NCBI RefSeq assembly: GCF_030547075.1
Contig: NZ_JAUOQH010000019.1
Location: forward strand, 1 to 64,000
DNA: 64,000 bases
Source of the DNA: Alteromonas sp. 1_MG-2023
Lineage (GTDB): Bacteria > Pseudomonadota > Gammaproteobacteria > Enterobacterales > Alteromonadaceae
Direction of reading: 5' to 3'
Below, one piece after another: positions 56,649 through 64,000 of the stretch. The notes below the pieces were generated by a model that saw only the letters and a program-made list of their open reading frames with translations, did no database searches and had not been told where the DNA came from. How positions within the stretch are numbered: position 1 is the stretch's first letter; every line of letters begins with the position of its first letter. A program made the position numbers and the translations under genes.

Positions 56649-56684
56649 CTGTTTAAAATCAACTAGCCAGTCGAGACTGTATTC

Positions 56685-57161
56685 ATGAGTCAGTATCCAA
56701 TGACCGCGCACGGCGCACAGCTTCTGCGCGACGAACTAAACGAACTTAAAACAAAAACTCGCCCGCGTATTATTCAGTCTATTGCTGAAGCTCGCGAGCA
56801 CGGCGACTTGAAAGAAAATGCTGAATATCACGCAGCCCGTGAGCAGCAAAGTTTCTGTGAAGGGCGTATTCAAGATATAGAAGGTAAATTGTCGAACGCA
56901 CAAATTATCGATGTTACTAAAATGGAAAACAAAGGTAAGGTGATATTCGGCACTACCGTTACCATTTTGAATGTTGATACCGACGAAGAAACCACGTATC
57001 GCATTGTGGGCGACGATGAAGCGGATATTAAGCAAAACCGTATTTCGGTAAATTCGCCTATCGCTCGCGGCCTTATTGGCAAAGAGCTTGATGATATGGT
57101 TACTATTCAAACGCCAGCAGGCAGTGTTGAAGTAGAAATTATCGACGTAAAATATATCTAA
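56685..57161 (+). CDS. greA: Transcription elongation factor GreA
   Basis: Rescues backtracked RNA polymerase by stimulating cleavage of the transcript. 158 residues: the N-terminal coiled coil ends in the tip acidic residues of [15 protein letters not shown], then CEGRIQDIE. The C-terminal FKBP-like domain carries [14 protein letters not shown] and [12 protein letters not shown]. Normal length. Follows carAB as in many gammaproteobacteria. Confidence 0.97.
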   Translation: MSQYPMTAHGAQLLRDELNELKTKTRPRIIQSIAEAREHGDLKENAEYHAAREQQSFCEGRIQDIEGKLSNAQIIDVTKMENKGKVIFGTTVTILNVDTDEETTYRIVGDDEADIKQNRISVNSPIARGLIGKELDDMVTIQTPAGSVEVEIIDVKYI

Positions 57162-57182
57162 TACGGTATTTTATATTTGATT

Positions 57183-57210
57183 AAAAAAGCTGGTTTCGAC
57201 CAGCTTTTTT
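57183..57210 (+). terminator. Intrinsic terminator after greA
   Basis: AAAAAAGCTGG and CCAGCTTTTTT form a strong stem with a short loop, about 22 bp after the greA stop; usable in both directions. Confidence 0.9.
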
Positions 57211-57234
57211 GTACCTAAAATTCACTTTTCAAAA

Positions 57235-57318
57235 CTGGACACCCACCTTTTTAAAAGTTGGACACACACTCAAGTTGCTCGTCATTCGACATTACTGAAG
57301 TTGGACACACACTCAAGT
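57235..57318 (-). repeat. Dispersed GGACA-NN-CAC repeat cluster 5
   Basis: Three copies read GGACA..CAC on the plus strand: 57235-57247 (ACCCAC), 57258-57275 (ACACACTCAAGT) and 57301-57318 (identical to the second). Starts are 23 and 43 bp apart. It follows the greA terminator at once; the rest of the 415-bp gap up to 57576 is the AT-rich upstream region of the next gene. Confidence 0.85.
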
Positions 57319-57576
57319 TAACTATCTTTCGCTATACCTAACCTTAAACTGACAGGCATTTCATACTCAATTATGACGGACTAGTTATGCAGACTAATAC
57401 CCGTTGCTTGTTTTACGAATTAAGTTAAAGACTGCTGCATAGTGAAGACGCCTAGCATTAGTTTTACTGTATGATTTACCCTCAAGCGTAAAGACTGTGC
57501 TGAACCATTCTATTTTGATTGAATAAGCACATAGGAAGGTTTATTCTCCCTAAGCTTTTATTTAACAAGGATTTTT

Positions 57577-59442
57577 ATGGCTTACGATTTTGGTTCACAA
57601 ACGTTAGGAATTTCAAACCCGTTTAAAAAAGAAGGGATGTTCCGAGCGATAGGAGGTGCACTAGTACTGGCCTTAGCCCTTTATGCGGTGGCGAGTGTCC
57701 CCGACCTTTTTGCAGAAAATAAGGTTCGCGGATATACGATGCTCGGCGTTGCTTTTGTACTTATAGTATCGGGGATAAAGCATTGTGCTATAGGCATTTT
57801 GCAACTGATGCGCTTCTTCGTAGGCCGAACAGTACCTACGTCTCTTGCGTATAACCACTCTGTTTCTGAACAGGATGCGGCGCAAGCAGAGAAAAAGTCT
57901 TTGCTGTACTCGAAAGAAAGTTTGCACGCTATGTTGATGGGCAGACGAAACACTACGTTCGAAGAGCCCCGTGGCTGGTTGGCCAGGCTTGTACATAGTG
58001 TATTACCTAAGCTAACGTTTTTACCGTTTCCTTTACGTCATTTATCCCAAGAAATTATCGCTATGGCGGTTACTTTTGTTGTAGCGCTTCTGGCGTTCGC
58101 TATTGTTTACTTTCTTGTTAGTAGTGGACTGGCGGGTGAAGTAGCCAAAGTGCTCGTTATGCCCATTCTTTCAATTTTGTTATTAGTTTATTTAATTGCT
58201 AACTGGGCCTCTACTGCCAAGGGCATCCATAATGAAGGGAATTCACAGTTAGCTAAGGCCAGTAGCTTGTCGTTGGGCGTTATCGTAGGCTTAGCGATAG
58301 TTGTGCCGCTAGGGGCTGGAGTGTTCCTAGATGAGTTAGTTGGCCGTGATATCGACAAGGTACAAGAATGGGCAAATACGTTTCCGTTGTTTAGTGCATG
58401 GGCTAATTTAGGGTTACTTTTGTTTTGTGTAGTCGCTGTGATGACCGTAATTTTGCCATTACTTTATAGCCGCATGGGGCAGGTTACACCTAAAACTGAA
58501 GTCAGTGAATTTCGAGCGAATATGCAAGAGTCGGTTCATCCTAACGAAATTTTTATAAATATTGAAAATATCGTATTGGCTAACCGAAGATATCGTGAAG
58601 TGCCAAATCGTATTTACGCAGACTTCGATCCTCGATTAAAAGAGCAAGCTGAAGGCAAAGGAAGCTTTGAAGGCGAACTGCTTATTGAAACGCAGCCAAC
58701 AGTAACTGATGGCGTAAGCTTATCCGAGAAAAAGAAAGTCTTATTAACCGCAGTCGCGCAGGTAGCAGTAGTGGCATCAGCTGTTCTATTTTATGTGGGT
58801 GGATTGCAGTTATCTGAAGTCTTAGATTTAGTCATCCAGCAGGGCGTCAATACCGAAGCTAAATTGGATACGGCAATCGCAATGGGCAATAACCTTATTT
58901 GGTTGGTTTTTGCGTGGTTAACCGTTCGTGGCGCCGCGAATGTGATGAATAAAGCCTCTCATATGTTTTGGGGTGAAATGACATTTTCATCCTTGCTCAT
59001 GTTTATGAAGACCGAAGGCACTTATACCGAATCACGTGTATCTACTGGTATGTCTATTCACGATTCTACTCGTTCTGAAAACGTGGTAGTTCGAAGCAGT
59101 ATTACCCCTTGGATTATTACCAGCAGAATTAATACCTCTATTTTTGCTACAAGCGGTATGAACAACCTAGAGACACCTCGTTTTATTATGGGGTTAAATA
59201 AAAACGATGCTGAGCTTGGTGAGATTGTTGCCGAGATTAAGGCGTTTTTACGTGGGCGTGAAACCATTGCCTCTATTACCAATGAAGCTGATTTAGCGAA
59301 TGCAGGCACTATTCACCAAGTGAACCAGCAAACTCGCAGTCACAATGATGCCCCTCAAAGCAAAATTACTCTAGAGCAAGAAGAAGAGGCTGCCGGTTTC
59401 TTACGTAATAATGCAGATGAAGAAGATGAAAACAAAAGCTAA
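57577..59442 (+). CDS. Large polytopic membrane protein of unknown function
   Basis: Not recognised. A 621-residue protein with about eight hydrophobic segments (near 25-45, 52-75, 160-185, 190-212, 230-255, 272-297, 393-415 and 435-455). A cytoplasmic-looking loop lies around 80-155, and a large soluble region (about 300-390) contains NEIFINIENIVLANRRYREVPNRI. The C-terminal 160 residues are soluble and acidic (late QEEEEAAGF and DEEDENKS). STGMSIHDSTRSENVVVRSS and SRINTSIFATSG suggest a Ser/Thr-rich conserved patch. It has a good AAGGA ribosome site, no operon partner, and repeat clusters on both sides. Confidence 0.75.
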   Translation: MAYDFGSQTLGISNPFKKEGMFRAIGGALVLALALYAVASVPDLFAENKVRGYTMLGVAFVLIVSGIKHCAIGILQLMRFFVGRTVPTSLAYNHSVSEQDAAQAEKKSLLYSKESLHAMLMGRRNTTFEEPRGWLARLVHSVLPKLTFLPFPLRHLSQEIIAMAVTFVVALLAFAIVYFLVSSGLAGEVAKVLVMPILSILLLVYLIANWASTAKGIHNEGNSQLAKASSLSLGVIVGLAIVVPLGAGVFLDELVGRDIDKVQEWANTFPLFSAWANLGLLLFCVVAVMTVILPLLYSRMGQVTPKTEVSEFRANMQESVHPNEIFINIENIVLANRRYREVPNRIYADFDPRLKEQAEGKGSFEGELLIETQPTVTDGVSLSEKKKVLLTAVAQVAVVASAVLFYVGGLQLSEVLDLVIQQGVNTEAKLDTAIAMGNNLIWLVFAWLTVRGAANVMNKASHMFWGEMTFSSLLMFMKTEGTYTESRVSTGMSIHDSTRSENVVVRSSITPWIITSRINTSIFATSGMNNLETPRFIMGLNKNDAELGEIVAEIKAFLRGRETIASITNEADLANAGTIHQVNQQTRSHNDAPQSKITLEQEEEAAGFLRNNADEEDENKS

Positions 59443-59505
59443 ACCTTAGTTTTATTCATCGGTTTGTTTAATGTAGATATCGAATGCATCTATAGAAAAC
59501 ATACA

Positions 59506-59840
59506 TTGGACACACACTTAGTCTTAATAAATATGAGTGTGTGTCCAACTTTTTACAGCTTTTGTTTGTTACTACAACTCATATCTCTGCCTCTCGCCCC
59601 CTACATTGATTACTTTATATAACTCATTTAGTTAGCTAACAATCACGTACATTTGTGTGGCTGTCCTATTTGTCAGGTTAGCTAACAATCACGTGCATTT
59701 GGGTGACTGTCCTATTTGTTACAGTCTATTTAGAGTGACTGTCCAAGCTTCTTTCTTTAAAGCTGGTTCGACTGCCTGTTGAGTGTCTGTCCAACGAATT
59801 GCGAGTGACTGTCCAACTTCTAGTTAAGTGTGTGTCCAAC
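59506..59840. repeat. Dispersed GGACA-NN-CAC repeat cluster 6 (largest)
   Basis: Eight copies. The first, 59506-59520 (GGACACACAC), faces the second, 59535-59548 (GTGTGTGTCC), forming a hairpin with a short spacer. The others all read toward ..GTCC: 59655-59666, 59701-59712, 59733-59746, 59781-59795, 59803-59817 and 59824-59840. All types but ACCCAC occur. The cluster fills most of the 486-bp gap between the membrane protein and the NUDIX gene. Confidence 0.85.
59631..59719 (+). repeat. 43-bp tandem duplication carrying a repeat-family copy
   Basis: Two copies of a 43-bp unit (59631-59673 and 59677-59719) start GTTAGCTAACAATCACGT, differ at three positions, and each include one short-repeat copy (GTGGCTGTCC and GTGACTGTCC). 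The separating bases are CAG. It shows local amplification within cluster 6. Confidence 0.88.
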
Positions 59841-59928
59841 ATATAGTTACTTCGGTGGATGGCGGGAGTTGCTCCTTGCTATAGGCACTTGTACACTAAC
59901 TTTTTAAGGTTCACTGAAAGGCACTATT

Positions 59929-60474
59929 ATGTCGGATAAGGATATTGAAACCCTCTCATCAACTGTGGTTTATGAGAATAAGTGGCTGAAGGTACGTGAA
60001 GATAAAATTCGCCGTGCTAGTGGAAACGAAGGCATTTATGGCGTGGTAGAAAAGCCAGACTTTGCCATTATACTGCCTATCGATGGTGATATTGTTTATT
60101 TGGTTGAGCAGTACAGATATACCGTAGAACAACGATTACTAGAATTCCCTCAAGGTGCCTGGGAAGATAATCCTGATGCCGATCCTAAACTGTTAGCTGC
60201 AGGCGAACTGCAAGAAGAAACTGGATTTACTGCTGACCAAATGCACTATGTTGGTTTTCAATATCTTGCTTATGGTTTCTGTAATCAGGGGTATCATATT
60301 TTTGTCGCGAAAGGGTTAACCCAAGGCGCTCAAAAGTTAGATGTAGAGGAAGAAGATTTAAAAATTATACCCGTACATTTAAAGGAATTAGAATCTATGA
60401 TTGCTGACGGTACGATAAAAGATGCATCAACGTGCAATGCATTTGGCCTTGCACGCCTTAAAGGCTTTGTTTAG
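59929..60474 (+). CDS. NUDIX hydrolase, ADP-sugar pyrophosphatase-like
   Basis: A 181-residue Nudix protein. The catalytic box lies at about residues 78-103: GAWEDNPDADPKLLAAGELQEETG across two segments, with the essential EExG glutamates (QEETG). The usual Arg of the REL motif is Gly (GEL), a substitution found in a number of ADP-ribose/ADP-sugar pyrophosphatases. IVYLVEQYRYTVEQRLLEFP upstream matches the ADP-ribose pyrophosphatase subgroup. It probably hydrolyses ADP-ribose or similar nucleotide sugars. Confidence 0.87.
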   Translation: MSDKDIETLSSTVVYENKWLKVREDKIRRASGNEGIYGVVEKPDFAIILPIDGDIVYLVEQYRYTVEQRLLEFPQGAWEDNPDADPKLLAAGELQEETGFTADQMHYVGFQYLAYGFCNQGYHIFVAKGLTQGAQKLDVEEEDLKIIPVHLKELESMIADGTIKDASTCNAFGLARLKGFV

Positions 60475-60577
60475 TTAACGCATTGATTCAGGGTTGTAAC
60501 AGCATGTAACATTTTTATGTTGAATGCTGTCAAACTCGATTGTATTGTGTGTCCTCACTTTTTCTTTGGAGCAAACA

Positions 60578-60967
60578 ATGAACTGCAATGGGCAATTTAC
60601 CATTACGGGGTGGGATGAAAATATACTAAGCGAAAAACGAGAAGGTGTTAAGCAAACCCATGCTAGCATTACGCAAGCTTATGAAGGAAGTATGGCGGGG
60701 CAAAGTGACGTTGAGTTTCTAATGTCGTATCAGACATCAATGTTGGCACAGTTCGTTGGATTCGAAAGTTTTGTTGGTGTTATCGACGGTCGTCGAGGAA
60801 CCATTTCGTTTAAGCATGATGGCAAATTTGAAAATGGCGTAGCAAGTAGTTCATTTTCAGCTATTGAAGGTAGTGCTACCGGTGAGCTTTCAGATTGTGT
60901 GATCACTGGCGTTTTTGAATCGGCTGAAAACGGTAAGGCTAACTACTCAATTAATATTGCCGAATAA
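60578..60967 (+). CDS. DUF3224-like small protein
   Basis: A 129-residue protein with the lipocalin-like DUF3224 pattern: FTITGWDEN near the start, GSMAGQSDVEFLMSYQ, FESFVGVIDGRRGTISFKHDG and the late GELSDCVITG. No signal peptide. Function unknown in this family. I chose the ATG at 60578 because GGAG lies 6-7 bases upstream. Probably its own transcript; about 100 bp after the NUDIX gene. Confidence 0.8.
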   Translation: MNCNGQFTITGWDENILSEKREGVKQTHASITQAYEGSMAGQSDVEFLMSYQTSMLAQFVGFESFVGVIDGRRGTISFKHDGKFENGVASSSFSAIEGSATGELSDCVITGVFESAENGKANYSINIAE

Positions 60968-61081
60968 CTTAAAGATTATCGATTTTGGTTTTTAGTTAGT
61001 TAAGTGAATAAACTGGAATTTATTAAATCAAATTTTCATTTATTTAAGCATTATTAAGCTAATAATAACCTTACTAAAACG

Positions 61082-61106
61082 AAAAAACGGCGCTTTTCAG
61101 CGCCGT
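61082..61106 (-). terminator. Intrinsic terminator after ibpA
   Basis: On the minus strand ACGGCGCT/AGCGCCGT form an 8-bp GC-rich stem with a four-base loop, followed by six T residues. Lies about 35 bp beyond the ibpA stop. Confidence 0.92.
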
Positions 61107-61140
61107 CCAAAACCAGGGAAACGATTTTTAAAAGCTTTGT

Positions 61141-61584
61141 TTAACTCTCTATTAATCGAGAACCAATCTCAATTTGACGAGGTTTTTTAGCTTCGGGTAT
61201 GACACGCTCCATATCGATGTGTAATAACCCATTTTCCATATCAGCTGCTAACACTTTCACGTGGTCACCAAGCTGAAATTTTCTTTCGAAATTACGCTCA
61301 GATATACCTTTATGAAGGAACTTACGCTCGGCGGATTCTTTTTCTTCCGGCTTGCGTGTACCTGTTATCACTAGGGTATTTTCTTGAACCTCAATGGACA
61401 CGTCATCTTTACTGAAACCCGCTATCGCCATTGTGACGCGATATTTATCATCGCCAAGCAATTCAATGTTGTAAGGGGGATAAGTACTTTGTTTTTCAGC
61501 ACGAGAAGCAGCGTCAACAAGTGAAGCTAAGTGGTCAGAACCAATAAATGAACGGTAAAGTGGAGATAGATCGATAGTACGCAT
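61141..61584 (-). CDS. ibpA: Small heat-shock protein IbpA-type (Hsp20)
   Basis: Holdase chaperone of the alpha-crystallin family, about 147 residues. It opens MRTIDLSPLYRSFIG as in E. coli IbpA; the alpha-crystallin domain (about 35-125) has YRVTMAIAGFSKDDVSIEV, FLHKGISERNFERKF and GLLHIDMERVIPE. I chose the second ATG (61584) because the only ribosome site, AGGA, is 7 bases before it but merely 2 before the upstream ATG at 61590. Expression is probably controlled by a sigma-32 promoter and an RNA thermometer. Confidence 0.95.
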   Translation of the reverse strand: MRTIDLSPLYRSFIGSDHLASLVDAASRAEKQSTYPPYNIELLGDDKYRVTMAIAGFSKDDVSIEVQENTLVITGTRKPEEKESAERKFLHKGISERNFERKFQLGDHVKVLAADMENGLLHIDMERVIPEAKKPRQIEIGSRLIES

Positions 61585-61587
61585 AGT

Positions 61588-61612
61588 CATATCCTATTAA
61601 TTTAGCAATATG
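61588..61612 (-). ncRNA. ROSE-like RNA thermometer in the ibpA leader
   Basis: On the minus strand CATATTGCT (61604-61612) pairs with AGGATATG (61588-61595) around an 8-base loop, with one bulged G in the TTGCT side. This hides the AGGA ribosome site. The bulged G opposite the Shine-Dalgarno within a UUGCU sequence is the hallmark of ROSE elements, which melt on heating in ibpA-type genes. Seen directly as sequence pairing; activity is inferred. Confidence 0.7.
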
Positions 61613-61682
61613 TTAAAAATAATTCGCCCCGACTATTCGGCGGCGGTGTTGTCAACCTGAGCTTTCAGCGTCGACATAATAG

Positions 61683-61710
61683 ATATAGGGTGGCTCAAAT
61701 TCTTTTCAAG
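61683..61710 (-). promoter_or_regulatory. Sigma-32 promoter for ibpA
   Basis: Minus strand CTTGAAA (61704-61710) and CCCTATAT (61683-61690) with a 13-bp spacer, close to the sigma-32 consensus. It predicts a leader of about 90-95 nt that includes the thermometer. The rest of 61711-62034 is AT-rich; no convincing gene lies there. Confidence 0.75.
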
Positions 61711-62034
61711 GGCTTTTTTTAAAAATTTTTAAAATTAATCAAAAATCTTCAAATAGCCTTAGTTTTTACCTCCGTTACCAATATTAATTAATACTAACCA
61801 AAACTAATGTTTGCTAGTTACCGGTGTCACTATTGTGGTCATTAATAGTGCGTTTTGGGTTATAAATAAATGTGAGCTAATCTTTATTATTCAAGCCACA
61901 TGTAACAAATTCAATTCTCTATTTCTTTGCGCAATGATTTTTACAATGGTCCATGATTTCCCAAAACAGCCTAAAACAAAAATTAAACCATTGAACAACG
62001 CCGTGTTAAATGACAATTAATTGTATTTAGTTGG

Positions 62035-62091
62035 GTTTGGATAGTATTATATCCAAACACTTTAAAGTGTTTTAAGTAGATGCGTTAATTA
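62035..62091 (+). promoter_or_regulatory. Palindromes and ArcA-like box upstream of ackA
   Basis: GTTTGGATA/TATCCAAAC (62035-62058, 6-base loop) overlaps the perfect 18-bp palindrome AAACACTTTAAAGTGTTT (62055-62072). Shortly after is GTTAATTA (62084-62091), the ArcA core. All lie 68-124 bp before ackA. Regulation by ArcA is plausible for a fermentation/acetate operon but is inferred from this short match only. Confidence 0.4.
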
Positions 62092-62158
62092 AGCATTCAA
62101 GTACAAAAATGCTACACTTAGCTCTCTTTCTGTTAATCAATCAAACTCAAGAAATCTA

Positions 62159-63340
62159 ATGAAAAAAGAAGTTATTGTTTTAAATTGCGGTAGTTCATCA
62201 GTGAAGTTCGCCATTATTGATGCTGATACTGGTGAGGCAGGACTTAGTGGCATTGCAGAAAGCTTAGGTAATGACGACGCAAGCTTATCGTACAAGTTAA
62301 ACGGGCAAAAAGAGCAGCAGACCCTACCTGCCAATGCCTCACATGCAGAAGCCTTAGCAGCTATTCAAACTATCATCTCAAGTACTGGCGTTCAGCCCAT
62401 TGCGCTAGGTCATAGGGTAGTGCACGGTGGCGAACGCTTTAAAGAAGCGGCGTTAGTAGATGACAGCGTTCTCGCTTCAGTGGAAGAATATGCCAGTATG
62501 GCGCCGCTACACAACCTAGCTAACTTAAAGGGCATCACGACGGCACAAGCTGCTTACCCTGACTTGCCTCATGTTATTGTGTTCGATACCTCTTTTTTCC
62601 AGCAAATGCCAAAACGTGCTTACATGTACGCGCTACCTAAAGCTTTGTACGAGCAGCACGGCGTACGCAAATATGGCTTCCATGGCACTAGCCATAAATT
62701 CATTTTAGATAGCACTGCGCAGCTACTTAATAAGCCTGTTGAAGAAACCAGTATTATTAGCGCGCACTTAGGCAATGGGTGTAGTGTTACGGCAATTGAA
62801 AAAGGGGTAGCAGTAGACACCAGTATGGGCTTTACGCCTCTTGAAGGCTTAATGATGGGCACTCGCTGTGGTGATATCGACCCTAGCTTGCCAGGTACCT
62901 TGCAAGAAAAGCTTGGAAAAACGGCTGCCGAAATTAATTCACTCATTAACAAAGAGTCGGGCCTTGCCGGTATTTCTGGTTTAAGTAACGATTGTCGTAC
63001 ATTAGAAGAAGCGGCTGAAGCGGGTCATGAAGGCGCATTGTTGGCTCTTGAAATGTTTTGCTATCGGTTGGCGAAATATATCTCTAGCTACATGATAGCG
63101 GTGCCATCATTAGATGCCGTAGTGTTTACTGGTGGCATTGGTGAAAATTCATCGTACATTCGTGCTACTACCATGGGCTACTTTTCTCACCTTGGTGTTA
63201 CTCTAGATGAGCAAAGCAACCAAGCCATGCGTTTTGGTGCAAAAGGAAACATAGCGTCTTCTTCATCCACCAAACCTGTTTTAATCGTACCCACTAATGA
63301 AGAATGGGTTATCGCCGCTGAAGCTGCGAAATTTGCCTAG
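62159..63340 (+). CDS. ackA: Acetate kinase
   Basis: Interconverts acetate and acetyl phosphate. 393 residues, usual length. The ATP-site motif LNCGSSSVKF is at the N terminus; GHRVVHGGERF, VFDTSFFQQMP, YGFHGTSHKF, SAHLGNGCSV and TSMGFTPLEGLMMGTRCGDIDP follow in order, with VFTGGIGENSS near the C terminus. It precedes pta by 62 bp, the canonical ackA-pta operon. Confidence 0.97.
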   Translation: MKKEVIVLNCGSSSVKFAIIDADTGEAGLSGIAESLGNDDASLSYKLNGQKEQQTLPANASHAEALAAIQTIISSTGVQPIALGHRVVHGGERFKEAALVDDSVLASVEEYASMAPLHNLANLKGITTAQAAYPDLPHVIVFDTSFFQQMPKRAYMYALPKALYEQHGVRKYGFHGTSHKFILDSTAQLLNKPVEETSIISAHLGNGCSVTAIEKGVAVDTSMGFTPLEGLMMGTRCGDIDPSLPGTLQEKLGKTAAEINSLINKESGLAGISGLSNDCRTLEEAAEAGHEGALLALEMFCYRLAKYISSYMIAVPSLDAVVFTGGIGENSSYIRATTMGYFSHLGVTLDEQSNQAMRFGAKGNIASSSSTKPVLIVPTNEEWVIAAEAAKFA

Positions 63341-63402
63341 CTTTTTTAGATAAATTTTTGCATAAATTTTTCGCTTAAATTGTTTTCGCTTTAGGAGCAA
63401 CT

Positions 63403-64000
63403 ATGTCACGCCGTATTATGCTGATCCCTGTTGGCACTAGCGTAGGGTTGACCACCGTCAGCATTGGGCTTGTTCGTGCCTTAGAAGAACAAGCCATTAA
63501 ACTGAATTTTTTTAAACCTGTAGCACAGCCACGTAAAGGCGATACAGGTGAAGAACGCTCAACGGCTATTATCAGCCACCATTGTAGTGTTAAACCTATT
63601 GCGCCCTTCGATTTAAATGTAGTAGAGCGCATGATCAGTAGCGACAATACTGATGAATTACTCGAAGAAATTATAGAACGCTTTGAGGCCCATCAAGAAC
63701 CCGATGCGGTAGCAATTATTGAAGGTTTGGTGACTACACGCCATCATCCATACGCGGAGCGGTTAAACCTTGAAATTAGCCGGGCGCTAGATGCCGACAT
63801 GGTGTTTGTTTGTGTACCAGGCAATGAAGATCCTGTTGATATTAACCATCGTCTTGAAATTGTGGTTGATGCATACGGCGGCCACAAAAGTAAAAAGGTA
63901 ATAGGGTGCATATTTAATAAGGTAAATGCACCTTATGACGAGCATGGTCAACTACGAACCGATTTAAGTGTACTAGAAGCCCCCGAGCATGATGAAACGC
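63403..64000 (+). CDS. pta: Phosphate acetyltransferase (N-terminal part, cut by window end)
   Basis: About 199 codons of Pta are in the window. The N-terminal P-loop-like domain starts MSRRIMLIPVGTSVGLTTVSIGL, followed by FFKPVAQPRKGD and a VAIIEGLVTTRHHPY segment, as in the long E. coli-type enzyme with its DRTGG middle region still to come. The reading frame is open to the window edge. AGGAG lies 5-6 bases before the ATG. Together with ackA it forms the acetate/acetyl-CoA switch. Confidence 0.95.
   Translation, partial: MSRRIMLIPVGTSVGLTTVSIGLVRALEEQAIKLNFFKPVAQPRKGDTGEERSTAIISHHCSVKPIAPFDLNVVERMISSDNTDELLEEIIERFEAHQEPDAVAIIEGLVTTRHHPYAERLNLEISRALDADMVFVCVPGNEDPVDINHRLEIVVDAYGGHKSKKVIGCIFNKVNAPYDEHGQLRTDLSVLEAPEHDET

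Noticed and set aside
59506-59840. CRISPR-like array
   Set aside because: Repeat units are only about 12-17 bp, differ from one another, vary in orientation and have irregular spacing; no cas genes are present.
61811-62020. A 69-codon open frame on the plus strand
   Set aside because: AT-rich, no ribosome site, no family resemblance; lies in the ibpA-ackA regulatory gap.

Overview
This looks like a chromosomal segment of a marine gammaproteobacterium in the Alteromonadaceae, most likely Alteromonas or a close relative. That placement is an inference from gene order (folX-yfcH, trp-rnm-yciO-scpAB-rluB, nadK-recN-bamE, grpE-dnaK-dnaJ, dapB-carAB-greA, ackA-pta), protein similarity to E. coli and a CrbS/CrbR-type two-component pair; no database search was possible. 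The window is mostly core genome. I saw no IS element, prophage, CRISPR array, rRNA or tRNA gene.

Layout. 0.2-6 kb: yfcH-like epimerase, folX, an AI-2E/PerM-family transporter, a pepSY-phoP-phoQ-like operon and a flavin-binding stress protein. 6.5-13.7 kb: a complete trp operon (trpE-G-D-CF-B-A plus yciI, minus strand) preceded by a textbook attenuator whose 18-residue leader peptide has three consecutive Trp codons. 13.7-17.8 kb: rnm, yciO, scpA, scpB, rluB. 17.9-25.1 kb: assorted genes (solute-binding protein, dkgB, maa, a repetitive lipoprotein, arsC, yjiN, tpm). 25.2-28.3 kb: bamE, recN (LexA-type box) and nadK. 28.4-40.3 kb: a putative polyhydroxybutyrate/3-hydroxybutyrate utilisation locus. 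It holds 3-hydroxybutyrate dehydrogenase, a secreted PHB depolymerase, a MetX-like lipoprotein esterase, a GntP-type permease, a divergent TonB-dependent receptor, and a CrbR-like regulator facing a CrbS-like transporter/histidine kinase hybrid. 40.4-44.5 kb: grpE, dnaK, dnaJ with sigma-32 promoters upstream of grpE and dnaK. 44.6-50.9 kb: cytochrome c', a degenerate GGDEF/EAL protein, prpE and a cytochrome b561. 51-57.2 kb: dapB, carA, carB, greA, with a structured carAB leader. 57.5-64 kb: an orphan membrane protein, a NUDIX hydrolase, a DUF3224-like protein, ibpA under a ROSE-like RNA thermometer, ackA and the start of pta.

The most unusual signal is a family of short dispersed repeats with core GGACA-NN-CAC (variants GGACACACAC, GGACAGTCAC, GGACAGACAC, GGACACCCAC, GGACAGCCAC; usual context TTGGACA..CACTYAAGT). 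I counted 31 copies by eye: 29 in six intergenic clusters (1-184, 5103-5280, 6038-6239, 22263-22449, 57235-57318, 59506-59840) and two inside unrelated genes, where an identical 18-nt stretch is read in the same frame. Some copies face each other and form hairpins. They resemble REP-type elements mobilised by a transposase encoded elsewhere, but no such gene lies in this window.

Functionally, the PHB/3HB locus, prpE and ackA-pta all feed or drain acyl-CoA pools, and CrbS/CrbR systems are known to control acetate/short-acid scavenging. The 28-40 kb region is therefore plausibly one regulated carbon-scavenging unit.
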